Positions 23,201-35,746 of a stretch of DNA of 64,000 nt are shown one piece after another. The number at the start of each line of letters is the position of its first letter. The stretch's first letter is position 1. The position numbers were made by a program, and so were the translations under genes. The notes under the pieces are model-generated. The model had not been told where the DNA came from, searched no databases, and worked only from the letters and a program-made list of their open reading frames with translations. Source of the DNA: Utricularia gibba (taxonomy: Eukaryota; Streptophyta; Magnoliopsida; Lamiales; Lentibulariaceae); the NCBI GenBank assembly GCA_002189035.1, contig NEEC01000010.1:2356001-2420000 (forward strand), in the 5' to 3' direction.

Positions 23201-25388
23201 GAGCATAATCGAGTCCTAGCCAGGAATATAGAGTTCCAGCAGTTGATTATTGACTACCAGAATAAGCTGCGAGAAAGTGCTCAGTCTTTGGATGCTTCCA
23301 ATGAGCTCTTGTCAAAGCTACAAATGGAGGTATATGATTTCGTTTTTATAGAAATCATTCTCTGTGTTCTGTGTTGCCATCAATGTACAACTTGTTATGG
23401 GAATTCTTTCATAGGCGTCAATCTTGAAGCATGAAAAGGAAATTAGTCAGAACTCAGAGAAAAGAGCATCTGATGAAGTTCGCAGTTTGTCAGAAAGACT
23501 TCACCGGTTACAGGTTTTTGTCTGTAGATTTTTCAAAAAAAAAAGGGGGATTAAAGGTTCATTTGAAACCACATTTCCTTCTACCTACTTCTATTTATTA
23601 TGTTCTTTGCCGGTAGGCCACGCTGGAGACGATTCATAGTGCAGATGAAGCACGTGAGGTCAATTTTGTACATTTTCCTTTATCCCTACCTGGGGTTTAT
23701 TTATTTATTTATTTATTTTTTGCTTCTTTCTAACCACTCCACCTTAATTTGAATTATGATTTTATATGCTCTGGATAGGAAGCAAGAAGTTCTGAAAGAA
23801 AGCAGCGGGAAACATATGTCAATAAAATGGAGGTATCCTTTGTAATTTTTTTTTTTATCTATATACCATGCGGGTATGTAAATAATTTGAGCGTGTTCAT
23901 CGAATTTCAAACACAATTTATATGAAGGAAAACAATACACGCATAGAAATTTTTAATACTAGGTTGCTTATGATACTTTTTTTTTTTTTTGCGAAGAAAG
24001 AGTGGGCTGAATTGAAACAAGAGCTTCAGGCTGAACGGGACAACTACAGGAATCTTTCTCTTGAACATGAGGCCACCTTAAGGAATGCTTTGAGACAGCT
24101 TGAAGATTTGAGAAAAGAATTGGCCGATGCAGTGCAATCTGCAGCAGCTGCTGAGGCTCGAGCTGCAGTTGCTGAGGTCCAACAGAAGCTTTTAACTTCA
24201 TCGTGTGGATTATATTGTTGCATTCTATTTGGTGGTTTCTACCTTACTGAAACCACAATTTTTTATGATGGTGAATTTTTTTTCCCCAGGCTCGTAGATC
24301 TGATTTGGAGAAGATCGTGGAGTCAGGGATAAATAAGGTATCAGTATTCTCTGAGTCAGTCTCATCCGCAACACGCACAAAACAACGTTGCTTTATTTCC
24401 GTGTTAGAGCTTCCTAGTGTACTGATTATGTATTCTCTGAGTCAGTCTTCTGGTGCTGCCGGAGGCGATACATCCTCTGGCGAGAAGGTAATCCTCCATA
24501 TGAATGATACCTTGTGTAATTTGCATGTGTGACATGCTCAATTTCTGTACTATTTTATGTGAATCTAGGCGACTGCTTTCTATTTGCGCATTGCATTTTT
24601 TGAATCCATGCCCAATAGCATGTGCTGTAATATTTTTTTTAAAGCCATATGCTTGTATCCCGTTGGTCTATTACACCAACCTTTAAACTGCCACATGTCA
24701 TGCATGTCAGTTAACTGGTGCACTTTCTCTGACATCTGTGCTTATATTTTTTAAGTTTCTCGAGTCCCTCTTAGACTTCCCATCATTAGAACTCTTTTAT
24801 AATCAGTGGGCTGTGTTATTTAAAGCCGAGTTTAGGTCATGCAAAGGTCACCTTTCAGGTCTTGGCGAATTTCCATGATGAAGTTGAAAAATTGAGAGAT
24901 GAAGCCAAGGCTAGCAAAGAACACATGCATCAGGTGACTTGGAGGGAAATGCTGGTTGTCATCTGTTATATCTCTCATTTTCCCTTTCTAGCACTTTTAT
25001 TCCTTACCCTTCTACCCCCATTTAGTACAAGCACCTTGCTCAAGTCAACGAAGAGGCTTGCAAGCAATTGGAGTTGGCCCATGAAAGTTTCAAGAATGAG
25101 GTATTACTTTGGTTCCTGGCCCTATTTATTCTCTACTCTAGCTTCGTTTTTGAAACTTTTTTCTACAGGCTGAAGAAGTTAAGAGATCACTTGATGCTGA
25201 ACTTGGGTCCCTCAGAAATCATGTTCATCATCTTGAAGATGACTATAGAAGGAAAATTGAGGAGGCAGTTGCCGCAAATGCTGAAAAAGAAGAGGCGCTT
25301 GCTACTGCCATTTCTGAAATCGCCAGCCTTAAGAATGATTGTTCAGTAAAAACGTGAGCCCTTGCTGCAACCTACCCCCCCCCCCCCC

Positions 25389-25422
<34 letters not shown>

Positions 25423-28400
25423 CAATGCGTTGATGGTTTATCTTGTACCTTCTGCTAGATTGTCATTTTATTTATTTAACACCCCTAGATCACGGATTAT
25501 TGAGATGGAATCTCAAGTATCTGCCCTGAGGGAAGATTTAAAAGAAGAGCATATAAGATGGCAGTCAGCTAAAGAGAACTATGGAAGACAGGTTTGTTGT
25601 GTCTTTCTTTCGCCAATGTGTTTCTTTTAGTGACCTGCCAATCTCATTTTGTTGTATGTTAGGGCCAAAATTATTTTGGGCGCTCCTTGTTGTGTACCTA
25701 TTGGATGAATAATATCATGGCATTGTCCGTTGATGTTAATGTGGGATAGTTTATGATGCGTATCATACAACCATATTCGTTTAGGGTATTCCATTCATCT
25801 TTTCTCCAAGTCAATCTGCAATCGCTGCAGCCAGTCAGTGTGTCCTTTTTAACGTTTACATGAACTTTACAAGAACTATGCTCCTCATGTGGTTATTGTT
25901 TCCTCTTCTTTGTTGTGCAGGTCATTCTGCAGTCGGAAACAATTAAGGAATTGACTGAAACGTCAAATGCCTTGGCTTCAGTACAGGAGGAGTTGTCTGC
26001 AATTCGTAAAGTGGCAGACGCTCTCAAAGTTGAAAACGTACGTCTCTTAACTCGTTAAACTTTGAAATTGTTATGTAAATGGTAAGCAGAAATATCATCC
26101 AAAAATATAATTGTATTCCCCGGTCATGATTCACTTGCTTGTACACAATCATCTGCTTTTGCAGAATGAACTCAACTCAAAGTGGGAAACTGAAAAGCTG
26201 GCCATAGACGTTTACAGACAGGAAGCTGATAAGAAGTACGCCGAAATTGACGAACTGAACAAAACTTTGCTCAGTCGTCTTGAGGCTCTGCATATTAAAT
26301 TAGCTGAGAAGGATCGAGGCGTTGCTTCTGACAGCAGTTCATCTGATGAAAGTGCAATGCTAAATGTTGTGAATTATCTCAGAAGGACGAAGGAAATTGC
26401 CGAAACAGAGATTTCTTTGTTGAAACAAGAAAAACACAGGTTGCAGAGTCAGCTGGAGTCCGCTTTAAAGTCATCTGAGGCTGCACATACATCTCTCAGT
26501 GCTGAGAGAGCAAAAGCTCGGGCATCATTATTCGCTGATGAAGATTTTAAGTCTCTTCAAATGCAGGTTAGAGAAATAAATTTACTTCGTGAAAGTAATA
26601 TGCAGCTCAGGGAGGAGAACAAACATAATTTTGAAGAGTGCCATAAATTGCGGGAAGCTCTCAGGAGTGTTCAGAATAAAACTGAGAAATTGGAGAAGCT
26701 TCTGGGAGATAAAGATTCTGAACTTGAAGCTAACAGAAAAGAAATTGAGAATCTCAAGACCGAAATAGTGAATTTGCAACTAAGAATTGATGAGTTGGTG
26801 GACAAATACAAGGACATCAACATCGATGACTATTATCTCCTGAAGGAATCTTCTCTGAAGACTGCTGCTATCTTAAGAGAGAAGGATTCCCAAATGGAGG
26901 GACTTAAGAAACAGTTATCTGAAAAGCAGGAAGCTGCAGCGCTTTTAGAGCGAGAAGTTGCTAAAAATAGTGCAGAACTGAATGAACGTGATGCCAGGAT
27001 TAACGAACTGTTGCAAGCTCAGGCATCTTTGAAATCGGAAATTGACAGGGGTCGGCGACTAAATGCTCATAGGAAAAAACTGGAAAAAGAAAAGGAGGAC
27101 CTTGTTAAAGAGATGGAGGCCCTGTCGAAAGAACTGGAGGCAGCCAAACAGGGATCATCAGCTGAACAAGCTCAAAAGGAAAAAGAGAAGGAAAAGGACA
27201 CCAGAATTCAAATTCTTGAGAGAGCTTTAGAGAGGTGCAGGGAGGATCTCAAGAAGGAGAGAGATGAGCATCAAAAAGAAAAAGATAGAGGTAGCAAGAA
27301 TCGGAAGACAGTTGCTGATACACTCGAAACAGTCGCGCAGCATAAGAAAACTTTTTCTGTCGAGCTTGACAAGCACAGGGAAGCCGTAAAACTTGTTGCA
27401 GAAGAACTAGAAAAACTGAAGGCTTCTGGGAGAAGTCTGTCGGACACCATCTCACCTCCCTCCAGTGCTCCCTTGGAGGATTTTGCATCTTCATATTTTC
27501 AGGCTGTAGATAAGTTTACTCAAGTTGCACAATCAGCATGTAATGAGCCACCTGTTGCTTCGGATACTGGACCTGTTGATACTTCGACGTCTGCTGGAGC
27601 CCCTGCATCTAATCAAGTTGTTACTCCAAGTGTCCAGCCCTCCTTGGTGCCCATTGCAAACGCTGCTTTAACACGAGCCACTGACGAGAAAGATAAAAGT
27701 TCTGTAACAGTCAAGCCTGTTCTCAAGACTGCAAGGAGACTGGTGCGTCCTAATGTTACAAAGCCTAAAGGACCTCAAGGTGATGTGGAGATGCCAGAAG
27801 CAGATGATTCCAGCTCTGCATTACCATCCCAAACGACAGAAACTCCAGTGACTGCTGTTGTACGCAAGCGATCATCATCTTCAATTCTCTCTGAGGTACA
27901 GGATGATATACCTGCTGTAGAAGAATCTGTCTACGACATGCCAGCTCCTCCACAGAAAAAGTCAAAAGCATCAGAAGATGTCGCCCCAGAAGGTGGTGAA
28001 AGAACTCCTGCTCCACCTTCAGGACTTCCTGATGCTGAGACTGCAGAATCACTAGAAGATGCTGCGGCTTCTCTGCAAGTGGGTAATGAGGAACCCGCTG
28101 ATGCGGGAGATGAAGTTGAAACTGCATGGGAGCAGGCTGAAGAGCCTACAATGGACGAACAAATTCAAGTTGAGTTATTAAGGGAGACAGGCGAAGTTGC
28201 TGAGGGTAAACCAGAAAATCCAAATGAAGGAGTCTCCTTCGATGATCAAATGAGAGATCAAACTGAGCAAGATATCCAACAAGCAGTTGCTGAATCTGCT
28301 TCTCAAAAAGAAGAGGGAGAGATGGAAACAGATTTTGATGAAAATGAAGGTGATGGTAACCTATCAAGAGAGGAGACGATTAGCCCTGTAACTGGAGGAC

Positions 28401-28867
28401 TTCAGACCGAGCAACCATTGGAAGCTGAGAAATCACAAAGCGCCAAAGCAAACCTGGACATAGAGGCAGGGGAGATCCTTCCAGACGCACCTGCGGTGGA
28501 GAAAAATGCCGACGCCACAGATGCCACTGTTGACATCGCAAATAAGCCTGATGATTCCTTATCCCCAACTCCTGAAATCCCCGAGCCTGCCGTTGCATTG
28601 ACAGTTGAAGAAACAACTTCCAGTACTCAGACTGACGTCGGATCTTCCGAACAAGGTCGACGTTCACCTTCTCAAGACGCCGGAGTAAAACCACCCTCCC
28701 CTTTAAACAGTGGTTCAACCACCACCATTAATCTACAGGAGAGAGCTAGACTTAGGGCGTCTCTCAGGCAGGCCGGCATAGGTGCCTCGCCACCCAGAGG
28801 CCGAGGGAGAGTTCAAGGTCGCGCCGCAAGAGGTGGCCGAGTCCCACGGGGACGATCAGCTGGATAA
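17296..28867 (+). CDS. NUA: Nuclear pore anchor, TPR/Mlp-like nuclear basket protein
   Basis: This protein scaffolds the nuclear-pore basket and is tied to mRNA export, SUMO homeostasis and flowering control. Thirty-four exons join in frame to about 2,021 residues (Arabidopsis about 2,115). Exons: 17296-17601, 17684-17830, 17936-18034, 18302-18430, 18604-18696, 18806-18871, 19068-19157, 19274-19351, 19525-19631, 19826-19946, 20036-20128, 20452-20500, 20901-21004, 21101-21169, 21293-21436, 21515-21619, 21708-21821, 21929-22004, 22328-22368, 22577-22650, 22945-23047, 23195-23329, 23415-23513, 23617-23658, 23779-23832, 23997-24176, 24290-24337, 24446-24487, 24859-24933, 25026-25100, 25169-25353, 25489-25591, 25921-26037, 26165-28867. 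The N-terminus MPLFMSDEEF is the family start. Coiled coil covers roughly residues 30-1550. LLKECRDVQLRCG and NYLRRTKEIAETEISL are conserved. The tail is acidic, Ser/Pro-rich, with a final RG-rich segment. Introns after exons 8 and 16 appear to use GC donors. Confidence 0.95.
25375..25422. repeat. Compound microsatellite in a NUA intron
   Basis: About 16 C residues are followed by (TC)8 and then (AC)8. The array lies between exons 31 and 32, just downstream of the donor, and is likely length-polymorphic. Confidence 0.95.
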
Positions 28868-29498
28868 GCAAGGTCAGTTTCTCTTCCCGACAAGGATGCA
28901 CTTTGCTATTGATCATGGCCATCTCCATGTCCCATGATGCTGGTCGATGAAGACAACGGTTATTTTGGACAATGCTCCCGTTATAGCTTCTTCTGCTACA
29001 TTTTTGAGCTTATGATGTTCAACATTCCCTGTTCGTTTCATGAGCCCTCTAAATCTTATCATTTTTCTATGGCAGAGCATGGTGTAATTTAATAGCATGT
29101 AAATGCCCACATATTACTGTAAATATTGTGTACGGTATACGCAACCAGGGTTGCCCGACAGCCTGGTTGTCGACTCGCATGCCCATGTGCCTTCTCAATA
29201 GAATATTTCGAATGTTGCACCACGGTGGCCGCAGTCCGACGACGGTCGGTAGGGACGGCCGTGTGGCGGCGGTGGAATGCGGTGTATTATGTTTGTTAGG
29301 AGTCGGTACGCGAGGGAAAACAGAGAAAAATACCTGGAATATATATTGGGAAAGAGAACAAACGTCGCCTTGCCAGTTGCCATTATTCACGCTATCCCTG
29401 TCCAAAAAACCTTCAGTCGTCAAGCTCCCATCATCGCATTTACTCCATTTTAGTCCAAGTTTTTTCCCAGATCCCTCTTCTCCAGTTCTGTTTTCTGG
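28868..29498. other. NUA 3' UTR and RABA5 promoter/leader
   Basis: The first 200-250 nt look like the NUA 3' UTR. A short perfect inverted repeat (CAACCAGG at 29142 and CCTGGTTG at 29162) lies in the middle. The Rab 5' leader occupies the right end. Long minus-strand open frames here only overlap the Rab coding exon and match nothing I recognise. Confidence 0.45.
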
Positions 29499-30497
29499 AT
29501 GGGTTCCTCGTCTGAGGATGAAGGCGAGGAGTATCTGTTCAAGATCGTCATTATCGGAGACTCCGCCGTCGGAAAATCTAACCTTCTGTCGCGCTACGCT
29601 AGAAATGAGTTCAATTTGCATTCCAAGGCTACAATCGGGGTTGAATTTCAAACGCAGTCGCTCGATATTGACGGCAAAGAAGTTAAGGCTCAGATATGGG
29701 ATACCGCCGGCCAGGAAAGATTCCGCGCCGTCACATCTGCCTACTACCGCGGTGCGTTTGGCGCACTCGTCGTTTATGATATAAGCAGAAGATCTACGTT
29801 CGAGAGCATTACCCGGTGGCTTGATGAACTTAAGAGTATGTGCTTCCTTTTCCTTACGAAATTAGAATGCCTCTTGGTTGGAACTTTGTGACCTCGAGTA
29901 TGAATACAAGTTGAATTTGCTTTGAAAGTTGTGGTCTTTGATCTCCTTGCAAATTGGGATGTAAATGGACTTGGTCAAGCTAGATCTGACCCTCTATAAC
30001 ATGAGTTATGATATTGAAACTGTTTGGCAGAGATCCATCCAGGAACATGAACCGGTTCAATGAGTTGAACATTCATTCATTCTGTGGCTGATAATTTAAT
30101 GCTCGTTTTCTCGTTTTATTACTTTTCCATGTTTGATTGCTTGATGTCGATTTTATTTGTTCTTGATGCAGCTCATTCAGATACGACTGTCGCCAGGATG
30201 CTTGTTGGAAACAAATGCGATTTGGAGAGCATCAGGGATGTCAGTGTTGAGGAAGGGAAAGAATTAGCCGAATCAGAGAAGTTGTTTTTCATGGAAACCT
30301 CTGCATTGGACTCAACTAATGTGAAAAAGGCCTTCGAAATTGTGATCCGTGAGATCTACAACAACGTAAGTCGAAAGGTGTTGAATTCTGACTCTTACAA
30401 AGCCGAACTGTCGGTCAACAGGGTATCCCTTGTGGATGATGCCTCTGATACATCAAAGTCAGCCAATGGATCCTCCTATTCCTGTTGCTCCTCCTGA
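29499..30497 (+). CDS. RABA5C: Rab GTPase of the RABA5 (Rab11-like) group
   Basis: This small GTPase directs post-Golgi/endosomal vesicle traffic. Two exons (29499-29835 and 30172-30497) join within a Thr codon to give 220 residues. All nucleotide motifs are intact: GDSAVGKS (G1), the switch I/RabF region [31 protein letters not shown] (G3), NKCD (G4) and ETSAL (G5). The C-terminus ends CCSS, a geranylgeranylation motif. The N-terminus [20 protein letters not shown] and the C-terminal stretch [18 protein letters not shown] match the RABA5c/d/e branch. The c assignment rests on the adjacent pirin gene, an order I recall from Arabidopsis chromosome 2. One oddity is RGAFGAL where the family usually has RGAVGAL. 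Confidence 0.93.
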
Positions 30498-31056
30498 GTT
30501 ACAAGCGCATGTTTATCAACACAGTCCACTGGATTTTCCGTATACCTTTGCTTATTTATCTCCTTTTGTTACACTCCTTCGTCAGTAACATATTTCCAGT
30601 TTGTGGTTAAGTTCTTGTGGCTCTTGATGAGTGGTTTGTTTACTGTACAATTCGGTGTCCCATTATTCCATACCATTTACTTGGTCGCCTATAGTGAGGA
30701 ACTGAACAATACATGTGTTTGTCAATGGAATTTCATGACTTCATTGGTGATGCTCCTTCTGTTATTCCAATTTGATTGAGACTTGTACCAGTGCTTTGAT
30801 ATTGACAGTCACTTTGGAAAAATCCACTCTTGGCATGAACTCAACACATACCAAGTAACATCTTTCGACTAAAAGCCAACTTTGATGTGTGGTGATATTT
30901 GTGCAGAAGAGAGACAAAAGACATCATTGTTGTGGTGCGCAGCCGCACACCAACCATGAACCACAATCATGAATAGGGAGAGAGCCAATGCTTCTAGACC
31001 CTCTCTCTGTTGCAAGACAGATAGATATGTAATTCCCACAAGTGTGAACCAGCACC
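30498..31056. other. Convergent 3' regions of RABA5 and pirin
   Basis: This spacer holds the two 3' UTRs. No further gene was recognised. Confidence 0.5.
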
Positions 31057-32642
31057 TCAGTTAGATGACCAGCTCCTGGCCAGCTCAAATCCATTTCTTC
31101 CATGATAATAGTCTTGAAAGGTTTTCTCAATCTCAGCTTGAGTATTCATCACAAAGGGACCATGCTGAACTACTGGTTCATTCAATGGTTGCCCTCCTAC
31201 AAGGACGAACCGCAGCCGCTGAGAGTTAGATTCATTCCAGGCACTAAGCCCCTCCCCTTCCCCCAAAGCCAGTATGTGATGAGCATCTGTAGGGGATGAA
31301 TGTTGAGTACCGAAGATCCCTTCGCCTTCGATCACATACACGAAAGCGTTGAATGATTCAGGGATTCTTTGATGGTACTCAGAATTCGGTTCTAGTATGA
31401 AATCAAGGTACATTGTTGGAGTTCTTGTGTAAACTGGGGAGCGGACTCCCATTGCTTCCCCTGCTATAACTTTTACTCTAACTCCTCCTTCTTCAGCCTC
31501 TGGTATGTCGTCTTTCAGCAATTCCTGATACCGTGGCTCGATCCTGGATGTTCATCACAGTGAGTAGTGAGTAGAAATGCATAAGCAGAGAACTGGAACT
31601 GAAGAAAAGAAGCTCACATTTTATCCTTGGAAGACAGATTGATCCATAGCTGCAGCCCTGTATGAGTACCTTCCCCTGCAGGCATTTCTGAGTGAACAAT
31701 TCCTCTTCCAGCAGTCATCCACTGCTCCCCTCCAGCCATAATCATCTTTTTTAGCTCAAATAGTTTTAGGTAGTAACTAAGAGCAAAAGAACTCCAAACA
31801 CTAATACTAATAGCTTCTAAAAGCAAGCTAAAAAGCACCAGCATCATTTTCAGAAACCACATGCATCAAGTACCTGTACTTCACCAGCATGTATTGTTCC
31901 CTTATGACCCGCAAAGTCTTGATGTGTGATTTCTCCCTAGTCCATCACAAATTAGAGCGTCAGTTTCAATAGTGTAATTGGCAAAACCCATCAGAACCAC
32001 ACCAATTTAATCTATCTATTAGCTGAACTGGTTGTCAGGTTTTCAGTTTTTAGACACCTAAATGGAAAATCGAAAAACCCACAAATGAAATTAGTCTTCA
32101 AACTCTACAAACTGATCACAAAAATCGAAAGTGCTCTTTTCCAAGAGCATGTAACTAGCTTCAGTACCTGGAACATGTATGTGACAGTCTCGAAGCCTGT
32201 AAAAGAGAATAAGAATTACTACTACCTCCACACATCCTTAGGCCTCGAACTCTTGACCTTAAAACAAACCCCATTACCTCTGTGAGGATGATCTGGAAAT
32301 CCACCGGGAGGGGAAACTGTGACACAAGAAAAAGAAAGGCGTGAAACACACAGCTTCGATTGATGAAGGGTGTTAGCGATGAATGAAAGAGTACCTGCAA
32401 ACTCATCCATCATGAGAAAAGGATCAAGGTACCTGAGATCATGCCTGCAAGAAGTATAGAACAGAGACCCATGAATCATTTAACTCACAATCTGTTTCGT
32501 TAATATTGCCATGAAAATTGTACCTCCCAATGGTTCTTCTAACAACAGCTCCTTGACCCTCACGCTGTGGCCTGGCTAAGAGCTTGGTAACAACCAACCT
32601 GGGCCGCTGAAATCTAGGAACAGAAGAAGAATACGAAGACAT
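31057..32642 (-). CDS. Pirin-like cupin protein
   Basis: Pirins are bicupin iron proteins. Plant members bind G-protein alpha subunit or act in seed and light responses, and some have quercetinase activity. Seven exons join in frame: 32642-32524, 32444-32395, 32316-32278, 32196-32168, 31936-31874, 31721-31618, 31543-31057. The product has 296 residues, close to the usual size. The metal ligands are visible: FPDHPHRG supplies two His, and RGIVHSEMP supplies His and Glu. GLQLWINL, SPVYTRTPTMYLDF and GPFVMNTQAEIEKTFQDY are family segments. The start MSSYSSSVPRFQRPRL was chosen by family match. An in-frame ATG 24 codons upstream (32714) would add a basic, hydrophobic N-terminus and possibly a targeting peptide. 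The gene is convergent with the Rab gene. Confidence 0.93.
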
Positions 32643-33438
32643 GATGATGCTCCTGTGGGATAAACGAACGAGTCTGAGATTGAAACTCTGGAAAACAGAG
32701 ATCATCCAACTCAAAGAGTTTGTGATTTTTTAGGTATCCACCGTTTAGATGGATTCTGATCGTGGCTGTTATATAGAAGAGCGAAGCGGGCGTGATCATG
32801 ATGTGGGTATGAAAGCGACGCCCAGAGGATGGAGATGGAAATGCGGCGGCGAATGCAGTTGGGGTTCCCATGGTTGCTCTGTCAACGCTTATAAAAATCG
32901 GATCTTTGGAGGTATCTATCCCATCTAGAAGACCGCATCGCTCACCCCGATGTCACGCTGATCTCATCACTAATTTCTGTTCAACTTTCCAACTCAAATT
33001 CCACCCACACGTTTTCATGTCTGGTTGATTCTTCCTTCACCCTGTTTTTGTATACACTACACTGTTCTAAAAGAAAGTTAACATATTCCTCCATTTAATC
33101 ATTTTTTAGATTGAATTCTTTCATATTTCATGATCCACACTTGTATGATAATATAAGCTTTGAGCACCCCAACAGATTTGAGGGCACTTGACATTTACAT
33201 CAGAATGCATGCAGATGCATCAGCTTTTCTGTGTGTTCTTGTTAGGTGCTCCAATCCCATTACAATGTACAACCTGATTATTCTACTCCCAGAAATGCGT
33301 TCCCTTGCCTGGAAGGCAAGATGCATGGGTTGACTCCAACATACTTGTTTTTAAATTCATCTCATTAATTGATATCCAGAGTGAACAAGAAAAAAAAAAA
33401 TTGTGGATGAAGAGGGACTTAAGCTGGAAGTTCCCCTC
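32643..33438. other. Divergent spacer between pirin and GDSL esterase
   Basis: This is the upstream region of both flanking genes. The first 200-250 nt probably contain the pirin leader. No coding sequence was recognised. Confidence 0.45.
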
Positions 33439-33444
33439 TATAAA
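33439..33444 (+). promoter_or_regulatory. Candidate TATA box of the GDSL esterase gene
   Basis: TATAAA in the context CCCTCTATAAACAG lies 38 nt upstream of the ATG. Transcription would start near 33470 and leave a very short 5' UTR. Confidence 0.5.
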
Positions 33445-33481
33445 CAGCCGGGCCAGTCGATCAAATCAGTATCATGTTATC

Positions 33482-34872
33482 ATGCATTCATTCACATTGA
33501 GTTTCTTGAGCTTCTTATTCTGTGCGTCATCCGCCATAGCTGGTGCCTGGGCAGCATGTGTCCCCATTGAAGCTATATATCAGTTTGGTGACTCTGTGTC
33601 GGATACTGGAAACGTGATTCAATTGTATCCATCCCTACCCGCGAACAAACTCCCCTACGGTGAAACGTATCCTGGATCTCCTACTGGGCGCTGGTCTAAT
33701 GGTCGTCTCATCATCGACTTCATAGGTAGTGATAATTAGGAGAGTACTGGCATGATGCTCTTTTGTGGCTGGATATGTTGACAAGGAGGGTTTTTCAGCT
33801 GACTATTTTGGGCTTTCGCCATTAGAGCCATATCTGAACAAACAGAGTTCGTTCAAAACGGGCGTCAACTTCGCGGTTGCTGGATCAACCGCAATCAGGG
33901 ATGTGACCCTTTTAGCAGATTACCATATAACGCCTCTAGCAGTTCCTTCTTTGTCAGTACAGATAGATTGGTTTAAGCTCCACCTTGTGAGACAATGCCT
34001 CACAAAATCAGGTTCACTCTGATCACAAATTGTTTATTTTATGCGATGACCTCTCAGAGCATGTCAATTCTTGTTTTAATCCCTTGTTTGCGCATCCTCC
34101 AGAATGTGTTCGCAGGAACTTCTTGAAGAACTCTCTGATCGTCTTCGGGCAGAGCGGAGTAAATGATATTGGCATGGAAGCTTTGATCCCTGGTATCATT
34201 CAAGCAATTATGCAAAACCTTGATGTATGTTCTCAAACATGACTACTTATTTGACGTTGGTTTATCACCATTTCAGTCACCAGCATTTCTCTTTATGCTC
34301 CTGAGTAGGAAGTGATCTCTTGGGGTGCATCGCATATTGTGGTTCCAGGGTATTATCCCATCGGCTGCCTAACCATTGGGATATCTCAGTTTGACGGATT
34401 GAACTCAACAAAAGATAGTTTCGGTTGTAATGCAGCCGCAAATGATCTTATAGCAAATGCCAACTCGCAGCTTCAAACTGCTATTCGAAATCTCAACACA
34501 GCGTACCCCCAAATCAGTGTAGTATACATGGACAGCTACGGTGCTTTCATGAATGTTCTCTCACATGCAACTGCTTATGGTCTGTCTGTCCTAAAACCAT
34601 CTCTTCTTCCTCTTTCTGCAAGCTTTGTTTTTCCCATTTAATACTATTTACTGTCTGCAGGGTTCCAACAGAGCACTCTCCTCCAGTCTTGCTGTGGAAC
34701 CGGTATCGAATCCCCAGTTAGCTTGAAGTTTTGCGGTGGCACAGGATTGCCGGTCTGTGCAGATCCAAGCGCTTATATGACTTGGGATGGATATCATCAA
34801 ACAAATGCATCAAATTATCGTATGTTCCCTTCCCTTATATCCTCCATCTTATCGGCCACCGGGTGCAGCTGA
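33482..34872 (+). CDS. GDSL-type esterase/lipase, secreted
   Basis: This is an SGNH-fold hydrolase of the plant secreted acyl-ester lipase family; its substrate cannot be told from sequence. Five exons join in frame: 33482-33725, 33799-34011, 34103-34224, 34309-34579, 34661-34872. The product has 353 residues, typical for the family. The N-terminus MHSFTLSFLSFLFCASSAIA is a signal peptide. Block I FGDSVSDTGN contains the catalytic Ser. GRWSNGRLIIDFI follows. Block II GVNFAVAGSTA supplies the oxyanion Gly. Block III GQSGVND keeps the Asn. Block V DGYHQT carries the Asp-His pair. LQSCCG and the Cys-rich C-terminus are usual. The exon joins SEC (exon 2/3) and YGFQQS (exon 4/5) fit relatives. Block III has GVND where GGND is common. 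The gene appears functional. Confidence 0.92.
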
Positions 34873-35746
34873 CTCCTAGACCTGCCACCGCCCCGGAACA
34901 CGGTGATCACTAGCAGCTCCGCAGCCACCGGGACCATGTCGCCACTACCGCTGCCGTCCATTGCATGTCAGAATTTCAACGTCAGCGTCACTACTATTAC
35001 CACCATTGTGATTAAATAATTGTTAAAAAATGCATCCCTCCATTCTCAGGCAAGCTTCGTGGATAAACTTCTGAAAAATACCTTCCTTTTTGAATGGAGT
35101 GCGATGTAAAATAGTGATCCAAAAGTCAGTTCCATGGCTGTAGAATCACGAACATGCTTAAAAGTCAACTCAATAGTTTAGTGGAAAGAATTCCTTTGTC
35201 GAGTGAGAGAAGCAAATGTGGTTTTTCCTTTTGGGGTTTTATGGAGTGCGCTTGCAATCCAGAATCGTGGAACAGCACTCTTGTGAATCTTCTTGGTGAA
35301 GCGGGAGGCAGGCAGGCATGGTGGCGATGGGTCACCGTATCCAACCAGACTCACCAACCTGTTATTGTAAGAAAGTTGAATGCCAGAATGTTGTATATAA
35401 CTCACCAAAATGAGTGAGATCATTGTTCAAGATTGAAGTTTTGTTAGTTATTCTGTGGATTTGGCGACAAATTTGAAGGCTTTTGAATATCAAAACTCAG
35501 CACATCATTTGATGTTGGATGTCTTTCAACTCCACCCTTACAAAAACTTACTGCAAGAGAAAATGATTAGTAAGAATCAGACAATGTGATTGGCGCTCCG
35601 CTACTCAAAGCTCATCACGCAACATTAAACCAGCATACATCTTACAGAGCAGGGATCGGCGCAGATGCATAGAGGGGAGGTCTGCCAACTAACTCTGCAA
35701 AATTGAATCATGTTGTGCTCAGGGGGTGAGTGATCGAAGCTTCTCC
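34873..35746. other. Convergent 3' region between GDSL esterase and RETICULATA-related gene
   Basis: The two 3' UTRs and a spacer. Short open frames at 35154-35423 on both strands match no family I know. Confidence 0.45.

Noticed and set aside
29067-29651. A 194-codon minus-strand open frame over the Rab promoter and first exon
   Set aside because: It overlaps the clear Rab coding exon in antisense and has no family resemblance.
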